Origin: Saccoglossus kowalevskii | Lineage: Eukaryota; Hemichordata; Enteropneusta; Harrimaniidae | NCBI RefSeq assembly: GCF_000003605.2 | Contig: NW_003122418.1 | Location: 2,747 to 37,918 of the forward strand | Length of the DNA: 35,172 nt | Direction: 5' to 3' | Part shown: positions 1-9,600 of the stretch, piece by piece | Position numbering within the stretch: position 1 is the stretch's first letter | Layout of the letters: every line of letters starts with the position of its first letter | The notes under the pieces: generated by a model | What the model was told of the DNA's origin: nothing | The model's input: only the letters and a program-made list of their open reading frames with translations | Databases searched by the model: none | Position numbers and translations under genes: made by a program

Positions 1-72
1 GGAATTTGAACCCACGAGGACTAATGTCCATTGGAACTTAAGTCCAACACCTTAACCGATCGGCCACCACAT
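1..72 (-). tRNA. tRNA-Leu(UAA), cut by window edge, degraded
   Basis: This is the first visible copy. Its 3' acceptor strand lies outside the window. The 5' acceptor strand is altered (CCACATG instead of CCACACT on the plus strand) and the D-loop has changes, so it is probably not functional. Confidence 0.75.
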
Positions 73-147
73 GCAATCTTACTCTCCGTATTGGTTCAAT
101 CATTCAATTGTGATAGGACATTTATATCAATGATGTCAAAATGTAAT

Positions 148-230
148 TAGTGCGGGTGGGATTTGAACCCACGAGGACTAATGTCCATTGGAACTTAAGT
201 CCAGCGCCTTAACCGCTCGGCCACCACACT
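148..230 (-). tRNA. tRNA-Leu(UAA)
   Basis: A full 83-nt class II tRNA with acceptor AGTGTGG/CCGCACT, A73, anticodon loop CTTAAGT (anticodon TAA), a long variable arm and T arm GTGGG-TTCAAAT-CCCAC. One change puts a C-A mismatch at the outer pair of the anticodon stem. The B box is intact and a T4 terminator follows. Plausibly transcribed. Confidence 0.85.
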
Positions 231-304
231 CAATGTTACACATAATATTGGTTCAATCATTCAATTGTGAAAGGAAATTTATATCAATGATGTCAAAATG
301 TACT

Positions 305-388
305 TAGTGTCGGTGGATTTTGAACCCCACAAGGACTAATGTCCATTGGAACTTAAGTCCAACGCCTTAACCGCTCGGCCACCACACT
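305..388 (-). tRNA. tRNA-Leu(UAA), altered T arm
   Basis: This 84-nt copy keeps the TAA anticodon loop and A box. The T arm has an inserted base and shifted pairing (GTGGGG and TCCAC flank the loop), and the acceptor has a mismatch. Probably a decayed copy. Confidence 0.7.
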
Positions 389-462
389 CAATGTTACACT
401 CAGAATTGGTTCAATTATTCAATTGTGATAGGACATTTATATCAATGATGTCAAAATGTGCT

Positions 463-545
463 TAGTGTGGGTGGGATTTAAACCCACGAGGACTAATGTT
501 CATTGGAACTTAAGTCCAACGCCTTAACCGCTCGGCCACCACACT
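463..545 (-). tRNA. tRNA-Leu(UAA), B box mutated
   Basis: An 83-nt copy with a fully paired acceptor stem (AGTGTGG/CCACACT) and the TAA anticodon. The T loop reads TTTAAAT instead of TTCAAAT, which removes the invariant C56 of the pol III B box. Expression is doubtful. Confidence 0.75.
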
Positions 546-619
546 CAATGTTACGCTTAGTATTGGTTCAATCATTCAATTGTGAAAGGAAATTTATATC
601 AATGATGTCAAAATGTACT

Positions 620-674
620 TAGTGCGGGTGGAATTTGAACCCACGAGGACTAATGTCCATTGGAACTTAAGTCC
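620..674 (-). pseudogene. tRNA-Leu(UAA) truncated at LINE junction
   Basis: Only the 3' part is present: acceptor 3' strand, T arm, variable arm and anticodon arm. The sequence breaks at position 674, just after the GTCC of the anticodon stem (plus strand). The D arm, the 5' acceptor strand and the start of the next spacer are missing. The LINE begins here. Confidence 0.9.
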
Positions 675-3587
675 TACGTTTTTTTGCTTTTTTTAATTAA
701 AAGACAGACCCACTGGTCTGTCTTGTTTAACATCTATGTACAGAGCTAAAATAAATTCAATACATAATCGTTCATCAAATAATTTTAACATAACTCTCAC
801 AAGTCTCAAAATTCAAATAATTTCAAGCGATTGTGTGAAGGATGATCAGGCAAATTTTAATTTAGAAAGAGACAGTGAAATTATTATTTGTGGCTGTTTC
901 TATTAGGAGTTCATATCTACATTTAAACAATATAACTTTATTGCGGTATGCAAACATTCTGTGTTCTAGTTTATTTTTTAAGATATCAATAAGAGGTATT
1001 TTGTGTTTAGAATTGTTAAATATTTGGCGTCGAATTGTAATGGTATAGCGGGCAAGGGACATTAGGTAATTTATTGGGGCAGTGTTAAACTTGTCATTAG
1101 AGGTAAATTGGCTGAATAGTATAATGGTGTCTGTATTTGAATCAACGGCGATATCGGGAGTATTTTATTGAGGAGATGGAAGATATATTGCCATGAAAGC
1201 TGTATAGTGTTACATCTCACTAGCATATGTACAAGATTTGTATTACAATTGTTGCAAAATTGGCATAAAGAACTATCAGACAAATTAATTTTATGAAGGG
1301 GAGTATTTGTAAAAATTGAGTTGTGAATGATTTTATAGTCAATATCACCAAGTAAGTTTGGTTTTATACCCCCGTAAATATATGGCCATATATTTTTTAA
1401 ATTTATATTATTGTATAGTTGGGACCAATGGAAAATGCAAGGTGGCTCAACGTCTTTGGTCATGTTAATTAGTTAGGTGAATTTCTTTGTAGTAAAATGG
1501 CTTATGGATTTCCGTTATTTCGGAGTCTTTATCAGGGATATTGGTACAACAATGTTTTTTTTTCAGGAGGTGGGAATTGCATTAATTATGGTATGGTATT
1601 GTTTTAATATTTTGTCCGGAGATTGACTTTCAATGGAAGTTGAGCGGCCTTGCACGAGTTCTCAGATTGCATTTGGTTGTAAAAAAACGGGGATTACCTC
1701 GTATAATAAGTTTGTTGCAAAAGATTGGCTGGTAATATATGTCTATAAGGGAATGTGGGCTGGCATCTATTTGTTGGGAAATGTTATACCAGGCGTGCAG
1801 CATAAAATGGAAGTAAATTGGTGAATTTTCTTGGGTCTAATTTTATTTTAAAGAGATCGGGTCCGAGATTGACGTTGCAGTATTTTTTTATGTTATAGGA
1901 CATTAAATATTTAAATTTATGGTTATAATCCGGATTTCAAATATTTCCTTATCCATTTTAACCGAAATACTGCACGTCTGGATTGCATGTCAGACAGGTT
2001 AACTCCCCCCAAAGATATTGGATTTGTAATGACGTCATACTTAATTAAGGGTTTGTGATTATCCCAGATGAATGCTGTTATTGATTTTTTGCATTTGGAA
2101 AGGATTTCCTCAGTTATTGGGGTAACAGATAAGGGATAATACAACATTGACGATACCAGAGTGTTTACAATTAGAGTTTTTCCTTTTAGGGAAAGCTTTC
2201 GTCGTTTCTAATGATTTAGTATGGTTTAGCGTTTTGACATTTTATTATTCCAGTTACAATTTATTAAATTATTATTCGAATGGGCCACATAAACACCTAA
2301 TATAGAAATGTTGTCGTCTTGGACTGTACAGGGAAACGTCAGTTCGATCTTTGTTTGACCCACACCAAAGAATTTCATTTTTATTTTCATCAATTTTTGC
2401 CCCAGAGATAGATCAATGTATTCAGGGGCTCGAAAACCTTCATTTGGTCTAATTTTAATATGCACCCGGGCTGGTTAGTTTCATTTGCATAAGGAATTAA
2501 ATCACATATACAGAATACATTATCCACAATATACCTTCCTGGGACACAGCATGACTGGTCCTCGGAGATGATCGTGTCGATAACTTTTCGTACACGTGTT
2601 GCTAATAATTTGGAAATAATTTTATAGTCAATATTTGATAGAGAGATATGACGCCAATTAGAAAGGAAACGTTTATCAATGTTTTTCTTGGTGACTAATG
2701 TAATTACACTCGCCCGGAAGGATTCAGGAAAGGTACTATTTTCAAAAATATTATTAATAATGTCAAAAATATCATGGGAAATTTCACTCCAAAAGTATTT
2801 ATACCAATTTACAGTTAGGCCATCCAGCCCTGATGATTTGTCATTTATCATCTCAAAAAGAATTGAAATAACTTCCGACAGTGTTGGTTTTCTTTCGAGA
2901 AATTGTTTATCATCTTGGGATAATTGAGAATTCATTTTATCTTTAAGATCAGTAGGGTCAAGTGTAACGGATTCTTTTGTAAATAACTTTGCGTAAAATT
3001 TGTGGGTAGCAGAAACGATTTCGTCTGAAGTGTTAAAAGTTTGCCCCCTATCATTGATAACTTTAGTTTTTTGTTCTCCAATGTAGATATCATTTTTTCG
3101 TGAATTTGAAATTAGGTTTCTAATCCGCATAACTTGTATCGTCTAGGAGTTTGTTATTGAAATGCCAGATGCCACCCACGTTTAACCTGATTAAAAAATC
3201 AAATTTGTAGAAAATCGAGTCATGATCACTGTAGGGGAAAGGGGAAATGAAACTAGAAATACAAAGTTGTGAATGGGAGGATGAGAGAAGACAATTGTCA
3301 GTGCGGCTTTGCAGGAGTTTGTTGTTAACTGAACGTCGTCATGTGAATTCTCTAGCTTTGGGGTGTTGAGTTCGAAAAATATCAAGAAGGGCATTTAAGA
3401 ACATTCGTTGTTTTAATTTTATAACTGAGTTGTCGGCATGGGAAATTATACTGTTTGAACGGTCAAGATTAGGTATGAGAGCACAGTTAAAATCACCAAT
3501 AGTAATATTATTTTTTTTCGGGATCAATATAATTTTGTAGATGATAAAAAAATCGCCGGCGTTCAGCTATGTTATTTGGGACATAAA
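675..3587 (-). mobile_element. 5'-truncated, defective LINE (L1/Tx1-like) inside the tRNA array
   Basis: On the minus strand the element reads, in order: the C-terminal half of an APE-type endonuclease (IGDFN motif and the DIFRTQHP..REFT block at 3527-3339; SDHD motif near 3225), a reverse transcriptase N-terminal half (3130-2390, with SNWRHISLSNIDYKIISKLL and DQSCCVPGRYIVDN), a thumb/connection block with ILGVYV (2390-2226), a FIWDNHKP/GGVNLSD block (2147-1923), a C-terminal region with a C-x2-C...H...C knuckle (1463-1071) and a basic tail (1062-862). The 3' end at about 680 is A-rich on the minus strand. The reading frame is broken many times. The order and motifs match ORF2 of L1/Tx1-type non-LTR elements; the clade is inferred. 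The 5' half, including ORF1, is missing. Confidence 0.9.
2226..3130 (-). pseudogene. LINE reverse transcriptase with catalytic core deleted
   Basis: The frame reads through the fingers region to KLDQMKVFE, which matches RT motif A (LDQxKAFD) with F-D changed to F-E. It then jumps directly to LGQKLMKIKMKFFGVG, which normally lies just after motif C. Motif B and the FADD motif C are absent, so an in-element deletion joins near 2415-2440. Reverse transcriptase activity is impossible. Other stops and frameshifts lie on both sides. Confidence 0.85.
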
Positions 3588-3652
3588 GCTTAGTATTGTT
3601 TCAATCATTCAATTGTGATAGGACATTTATATCAATGATGTCAAAATGTACT

Positions 3653-3735
3653 TAGTGCGGGTGGGATTTGAACCCACGAGGACTAATGTCCATTGGAACT
3701 TAAGTCCAACGCCTTAACCGCTCGGCCACCACACT
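3653..3735 (-). tRNA. tRNA-Leu(UAA), best-preserved copy
   Basis: All stems pair: acceptor AGTGTGG/CCGCACT (one G-T), anticodon stem TTGGA/TCCAA, T stem GTGGG/CCCAC. The anticodon loop is CTTAAGT, the discriminator is A73 as leucyl-tRNA synthetase expects, and A and B boxes are intact. A T4 terminator follows. This is the strongest candidate for a working gene in the array. Confidence 0.93.
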
Positions 3736-3809
3736 CAATGTTACACGCAGTATTGGTTCAATCATTCAATTGTGAAAGGAAATTTATATCAATGATGTCA
3801 AAATGTACT

Positions 3810-3891
3810 TAGTGCGGGTGGGATTTGAACCCACGAGGACTAATGTCATTGGAACTTAAATCCAGCGCCTTAACCGCTCGGCCACCACACT
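3810..3891 (-). tRNA. tRNA-Leu(UAA), 1-nt variable-arm deletion
   Basis: An 82-nt copy lacking one C of the variable arm, a change shared with the next three copies. It has a C-A mismatch at the outer anticodon-stem pair and a T32 variant of the loop (TTTAAGT). The T arm is intact. Confidence 0.8.
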
Positions 3892-3965
3892 CAATGTTAC
3901 ACGTAGTATTGGTTCAATCATTCAATTGTGAAAGGAAATTTATATCAATGATGTCAAAATGTACT

Positions 3966-4047
3966 TAGTGCGGGTGGGATTTGAACCAACGAGGACTAAT
4001 GTCATTGGAACTTAAATCCAACGCCTTAACCGCTCGGCCACCACACT
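3966..4047 (-). tRNA. tRNA-Leu(UAA), variable-arm deletion, T-stem change
   Basis: An 82-nt copy with the same variable-arm deletion as its neighbour. The T stem is altered (plus strand AACCAAC instead of AACCCAC), which also weakens the B-box arm. Confidence 0.75.
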
Positions 4048-4121
4048 CAATGTTACACGTAGTATTGGTTCAATCATTCAATTGTGAAAGGAAATTTATA
4101 TCAATGATGTCAAAATGTACT

Positions 4122-4203
4122 TAGTGCGGATGGGATTTTAACCCACGAGGACTAATGTCATTGGAACTTAAGTCCAACGCCTTAACCGCTCGGCCACCAC
4201 ACT
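4122..4203 (-). tRNA. tRNA-Leu(UAA), variable-arm deletion, T-loop change
   Basis: An 82-nt copy. The T loop reads TTAAAAT, losing the B-box C56, and the first T-stem/acceptor junction base has changed. The anticodon arm is normal. Confidence 0.73.
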
Positions 4204-4277
4204 CAATGTTACACGTAGTATTGGTTCAATCATTCAATTGTGAAAGGAAATTTATATCAATGATGTCAAAATGTACT

Positions 4278-4359
4278 TAGTGCGGGTGGGATTTAAACCC
4301 ACGAGGACTAATGTCATTGGAACTTAAGTCCAACGCCTTAACCGCTCGGCCACCACACT
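4278..4359 (-). tRNA. tRNA-Leu(UAA), variable-arm deletion, B box mutated
   Basis: The last of four adjacent 82-nt copies sharing the variable-arm deletion. The T loop reads TTTAAAT, so the B box is damaged as in the copy at 463-545. The remaining stems pair. Confidence 0.75.
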
Positions 4360-4433
4360 CAATGTTACACCTAGTATTGGTTCAATCATTTAATTGTGAT
4401 AGGACATTTATATCATAGATTTCAAAATGTACT

Positions 4434-4516
4434 TAGTGCGGGTGGGATTTGAACCCACGAGGACTAATGTCCATTGGAACTTAAGTCCAACGCCTTAACA
4501 ACTCGGCCACCACACT
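4434..4516 (-). tRNA. tRNA-Leu(UAA), D-loop variant
   Basis: A full 83-nt copy with intact acceptor, anticodon, variable and T arms. The D-arm segment reads AACAACTCGG (plus strand) instead of AACCGCTCGG, changing D-loop bases in the A box. Confidence 0.82.
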
Positions 4517-4590
4517 CAATGTTACACTCCGTATTGGTTCAATCATTCAATTGTGATAGGACATTTATATCAATGATGTCAAAATGTACT

Positions 4591-4671
4591 TAGCGGGTGG
4601 GATTTGAACCCGCGAGGACTAATGTCCATTGGAACTTAAGTACAACGCCTTAACCACTCGGCCACCACACT
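4591..4671 (-). pseudogene. tRNA-Leu(UAA) pseudogene, acceptor stem shortened
   Basis: Two bases are missing from the 3' acceptor strand (AGCGG instead of AGTGCGG, plus strand) and the anticodon stem has a changed base (GTACAAC). The acceptor stem cannot form seven pairs. Confidence 0.75.
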
Positions 4672-4745
4672 GAATGTTACACTTAGTATTGGTTCAATCA
4701 TTCAATTGTGATAGGACATTTATATCAATGATGTCAAAACGTACT

Positions 4746-4828
4746 GAGTGTGGGTGGGATTTGAACCCAAAAGGAAAAATGTCCATTGGAACTTAAGTCC
4801 AACGCCTTAACCACTCGTTCACCACACT
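4746..4828 (-). pseudogene. tRNA-Leu(UAA) pseudogene
   Basis: The variable arm and T-stem side carry a cluster of changes (plus strand CCCAAAAGGAAAAATG), the D stem reads CGTTC instead of CGGCC, and the discriminator base is changed. The anticodon arm remains. Confidence 0.75.
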
Positions 4829-4902
4829 CAATGTTACACTTAGTATTGGTTCAATCATTCAATTGTGATAGGACATTTATATCAATGATGTCAAAATGTA
4901 CT

Positions 4903-4985
4903 TAGTGTGGGTGGGATTTGAACCCACGAGGACTAATGTCCATTGGAACTTAAGTCCAACGCCTTAACCACTCGGCCACCACACA
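4903..4985 (-). tRNA. tRNA-Leu(UAA), terminal acceptor mismatch
   Basis: An 83-nt copy with good D, anticodon, variable and T arms. The first base pair is T-T because the plus-strand end reads CCACACA instead of CCACACT. Otherwise intact, with both internal promoter boxes. Confidence 0.82.
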
Positions 4986-5059
4986 GAATGTTACACTTAG
5001 TATTGGTTCAATCATTCAATTGTGATAGGACATTTATATCAATGATGTCAAAATGTGCT

Positions 5060-5142
5060 GAGTGCGGGTGGGATTTGAAGCCACGAGGACTAATGTCCAT
5101 TGGAACTTAAGTCCAACGCCTTAACCACTCGGCCACCACACT
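5060..5142 (-). pseudogene. tRNA-Leu(UAA), probably decayed
   Basis: The discriminator base is C instead of A and the T stem has a mismatch (plus strand GAAGCCAC). A73 is a main leucine identity element, so charging would be poor even if transcribed. Confidence 0.65.
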
Positions 5143-5206
5143 GAATGTTACACTTAGTATTGTTAATTGTGATAGGACATTTATATCAATGATGTCAAAA
5201 TGTACT

Positions 5207-5288
5207 TAGTGTGGGTGGGATTTGAAAGCACAAGGACTAATGTCATTGGAACTTAAGTCCAACGCCTTAACCACTCGGCCACCACACT
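5207..5288 (-). pseudogene. Terminal tRNA-Leu(UAA) copy, decayed
   Basis: The last copy at the right edge of the array. The T stem is broken (plus strand GAAAGCACAAGG) and one variable-arm base is missing. Its preceding spacer has lost about 10 bp. A final partial spacer follows to about 5352, after which repeat similarity ends. Confidence 0.7.
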
Positions 5289-5352
5289 TAATGTTACACT
5301 TAGTATTGGTTCAATCATTCAATTTTGATAGGACATTTATATCAATAATGTA

Positions 5353-6340
5353 ACAATACATGTTGATGTTCAATTTTTCATCTGTATTCGAATTTATGTT
5401 GTATATTTTGTACACATCACCGGAACACGTTAAGTCATTAAATGTATGGAATATTTATTGGCTGACAAATTTGTTAAATCAAAAAATATACCAGCCATGT
5501 CAGAAACAACACTGTGATATAACGCGTCAGTTCAGATATGGAACCAAGTTCAGACCATGCCCATATTATGTTCACTTGCAACCAGTTAACTCAAATATAC
5601 AAATTTTATTATGTTTTAATACTACGGTTAGTCGATTTTTGTTTTACGTTTTAGCGGCTAATCCGAGTGGAAGTTTAAAGTATAATAGTGTTTGCATTCA
5701 CTCAAATATTTTAACATATTTTGAACAACCTCTACCTGATACCTGATATACTCCGTTTTTCGTTCATTATAATCGCCTTGAATGATGCTGATTTGGTTTG
5801 AATAATTTTGTCATCGTAACCTGTTTTGAAATGTTTTGAAAGTAACTTTTATATAAAAACAAAACAACAAAAAACGATTCTACATGTACTTATTGATTGA
5901 TATTATAGTGTTTAGTGTGAGAGCAGTATTTTAATAATTTAGCATGTCAGCATAAAACGCTTATACGTCGTGGTTATCATTTGAACGAAACGCTGTAATT
6001 ACCTGAAATGTATAAATCATAAAATACATCTCAGACAACGTTGTGATATAGCAATCAATATCATCTATTATTCCCATCAGTGTAGACTCACAATGAATGT
6101 AAATTTGTTTTTCAATAATTCAACTCAGTATATTCTATTCTACTCTATTTTGTTTTGACTAACACGGTTATTGCATTAATTTTCTGCCCTCATCTAGTCG
6201 TTTATTCTGTCCAAGTTGTTTATTGTTTTATGTTTTGATATTTTCTTTTTTGACAATAGAGGTGCTAAAGTGGGGCTTATTTGGTAAAAACAGCGGCAAA
6301 GACAACGACGAATCTTCGTTTCATTTCTCGTCGTTCGTAC
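5353..6340. other. Intergenic stretch, no supported gene
   Basis: AT-rich sequence between the tRNA array and the next gene. It contains one 128-codon open frame (5360-5746, +) with no recognisable motif and no splice or promoter support. I see nothing functional here. Confidence 0.5.
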
Positions 6341-6344
6341 AAAT

Positions 6345-6366
6345 AACTAGAAGCGCATGCGCATTT
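6345..6366 (+). promoter_or_regulatory. NRF1-like site, candidate promoter of the 6632-11405 gene
   Basis: The palindrome GCGCATGCGCA at 6353-6363 matches the NRF1 recognition motif common in TATA-less animal promoters. It stands about 270 bp before the first recognisable exon. No TATA box was seen. Its role is inferred from position only. Confidence 0.45.
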
Positions 6367-6631
6367 ACGATATTTCTTATTTCATCAAACAAATACTACT
6401 TGTTTTGTATGCGACAGTGCACTCTTTATTTAAATGTATCCGGATAATTAAATGTCTAAATCAACATGAAATATTAACTAATATTCAATGTTACCCAGAC
6501 ATAATATTTTGTGATGGAGTATTGCCCACTCGCGACGAATGTTGCTGTTAAGTTGAGTTGAGTGTTTTATATAAAGTCTTATTAAACATTTTTTTTTAAA
6601 TGAACATATCGTGTTTTTTTTTGTAATACAG

Positions 6632-9600
6632 AAATCTCAACTACCAGATGTCCATTACAGCTCTGATCCACCAAGTGCTAAAAACAGTCGCATCGATCTG
6701 TCGTTATCCATTATGGGACAAGATATTCAGCTACCACCACCTCGGACACCCACAGAACCCAGGCGATGCGAGGTTTGTGACAATAACAATTACTATATTT
6801 CTACTATATTCATATATAATTACTATCTCAAAAGCATTTTGATTAGTTACCTCCACTGGGGTTTTGGGATAAATAAATTGTTGTGTTTTTTTTTTTCCAT
6901 AAATGTGACTGACATCCAGAATGAAAAACAACTCGTGATTTCATGTCGGGACTTGGTTTTTCGCCGAGACATGTACGTCCGCACATTACGAATGTTACGC
7001 TTAGTCGCTGTTGCATTACAATTGTTACTCCTGTACGCAAACACAAAATGACACCCTAAACAACGCCATGAAATGTAACACTTTCCAAAGTCAGACTGTC
7101 ATACTCTAACTACGTACTGTGCATGTTTTTGTCATTGCAGCGACCACGCCCCTTTACCCACAGTGTGCCATATTACATCAATGACGAAGCTCAAGACGAT
7201 TTAACAGTATTACATAACAATTTAGAGGAACTACTAATGTGTCATTCCGTTGGGATTCCGATCGAGGTGGGTGTATAGCCATTGTACCAGTGTTGATATG
7301 GTACAATAAAACACGTGACAATGTAAACTAATACATCCCTGTTTTATAGTAGCTGATTGTATGTAGACTACAGCTGTAAGTATGTTTCTATTGCAATGAC
7401 TTGTGTCAAATAGAAACAAACCAGATAAAATGTCAAATGTAAGGAATAGTTTGCCTAGAGCGCCATCTACCGTCTTTGACGATTGCAGCTTCTGTTTTTA
7501 TTTTCAGATTATTAAACGTGATTTCAAGCCTGGGAGTTTAGCAGCTCCAGTATTCCACTGTCCAAGATGTCTCGGTCATTGGAAGGAGTATGGTCTATTG
7601 CCAGATAAATGCGATGAGCCAGCGTTACCAACTCGTGGACCATTTTATAGATTGAACACCCACAGCTCTGATTTGTTGCAGGTAAATAGGTTGTTTTGAA
7701 TGTTGAGGGCGCCAACACAATCTAAAATGTCTACTACTGATTTATCTACACTTAATGTCTACTAATTTATTTAAACGCACCAAAATGTATTAACTAGATT
7801 TACTCATTATGTTAACGACATTAGAAAAACAAATGCACTTAGGTACAACAATTTCTTCCATATTGTGATAATAATGCAATTATATGTCTTGACTGTTTAT
7901 ATAAGTTCTTGTAATATATTGTATTTTTATCTAGAATCTTAGTGAAGTCAGTGAACATCATCATGAAAATACAACAACCATTGTTATTAATAGTGGAAGC
8001 CATCCAATAGATGGAAGAAAAGATAAATATATGTCTAATTTGTATAGCGATTTGTCACTGGAATCTGATAGCAAATCTTCAGTTCCTGATGATTCAACTT
8101 CAGCAAAACTGAATTCGAGACAGGCCACAGTAAAGAATAGAAAGCAAGGTTAGTAGTAGGCATACATATTTTGTCTGCAGTCACTAATTAGAATATCGCC
8201 TGAAAATCGAAGGTGATAGTAGCTGAATGAAACTGTAGCATTTCCAGCAGCATAATACTCGAAATCCTTATGATACATGTAATCTTACACCATGTCATTT
8301 TTGTTCAGTTGGTGCTATAAAGACTGGAAAAAGTAAGTCACCAAAATCAAAAGAACAAAAAATGATGGAAGATGATACAAGAACAGATTCTGGAAGTCTT
8401 GATGATGAATATTCAACAGAAGCAGACAAAAACAAAACTCGGGGGAAGAAGAAGAGCCTGGGTCATTCAGAGAAGACTGGTTTGCATGCCCAGAAAAATG
8501 ATAGCGTCAATGAAGATCTGTCGACTGATCTAGAACAGAGAACTACCGGGAATGAAGCTCAACAAGGCACAGGTCTTGAACCTAACATTAATGATGTGAT
8601 GATTGACAATATCAATGGACATGTGGTGTATAATAAAAGTCCAGGTAAGAGCATGTTACTTGTAAACACCAGCTGACGTTAGATACAATGTATCTACAAC
8701 CCCTAAATTTGTACTTTCTTCTTATCTTATTTTGTGTTTGTTTCACGATCTTTGTAGGTAATTATAAAGCTGTTGGACAGAGTGGTGTTGGTCATGAAAG
8801 TGGTAAAATGGGTCAGTATGGTCCAGATGGATCATTCTACCCTGGCGCGTATGAACCTGATGGCACATTCAAGCCAGTTGGTAGAATCGGGAAAGATGGC
8901 AAATTTTATCCGATTACTATTGGTCCCGATGGAAGACACTATATCAATGAAACCTATGGACCAGATGGAACATTCTATCCTGGAGAACAAGTTGGATTTA
9001 AGTTTGCAACTGCAGCCGAATTTGCAGCAATTCAAAATAAAGGCTTGATTCAAGAAAGCAATTCTAGAGGTCCTGATGGTAACTATTATCCACATGGAAA
9101 ATATGAAGCAAATGGTACATTTAGACCAGGTGGGCCACCACAACCAAAATATGGACCAGATGGAAAACTGTTGCGTGGGGCAATTGGTACTGATGGACAA
9201 TTTTACGCAAATGGTCATTATGGCCCAGATGGAACCTTCTTCCCTGGGGGTCAGATTGGACCCGATGGCATATTTTATCCTAAAGGTAATTGGGTCCAGG
9301 AAGGTTTCTTTGTTCCAAATAATGAACCAATTCATGGATTGGGCTTTTCTGCATCTACCAGTGGCGGATCGGGTAGCTATGCTTATGATCAATGCCCATA
9401 CACTAACAATAACCAGGACGCCGATGATACATTTTCTGGATGCAGCACAGCTAACACAAATAATTTACCTGTTATTGATTCTGAGAAAAAAGGTTTGAGT
9501 AAAATCCAGCATTATGAATACATTAATGACTCCAATGAAGACATGATGAGACAACAACAAGTATTGGGTTACCATGACAGTAACTCGGATGACGAAGGTT

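Larger units (their letters stand above)
1..5352 (-). repeat. Tandem array of tRNA-Leu(UAA) genes, 157-bp unit, interrupted by a LINE
   Basis: Sixteen copies of a unit made of an 82-84 nt tRNA-Leu gene (minus strand) and a ~75-bp spacer lie in two blocks, 1-674 and 3588-5352, separated by a LINE. Successive tRNA 3' ends are 155-158 bp apart, except the last pair (147 bp, from a spacer deletion). The spacer carries a T4 run 6 nt past the discriminator base, a pol III terminator, so each unit looks like a complete transcription unit. No 3' CCA is encoded, which argues against retrotransposed tRNA copies. Spacers come in two variants, one with GTGATAGGACAT (A) and one with GTGAAAGGAAAT (B). The array ends at about 5352 on the right and runs off the window on the left. 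Confidence 0.95.

Noticed and set aside
1633-1824. Plus-strand frame inside the LINE
   Set aside because: Antisense to ORF2 of the element, with no own evidence.
1-5352. CRISPR-like regular repeat array
   Set aside because: The 157-bp unit is a tRNA gene plus conserved spacer in animal DNA; spacers are repeats, not unique sequences.
1-5352. tRNA-derived SINE interpretation of the array
   Set aside because: Units are head to tail with constant spacing, lack A-rich tails and target duplications, and keep a pol III terminator directly after the tRNA.
5360-5746. 128-codon open frame right after the tRNA array
   Set aside because: No motif, no promoter or splice context, AT-rich random-looking composition. 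Not called as a gene.
6611-7051. Unspliced 146-codon frame over the first visible exon
   Set aside because: It begins without an ATG and reads through the donor at 6773 into intron; only 6632-6772 connects in frame to the later exons.
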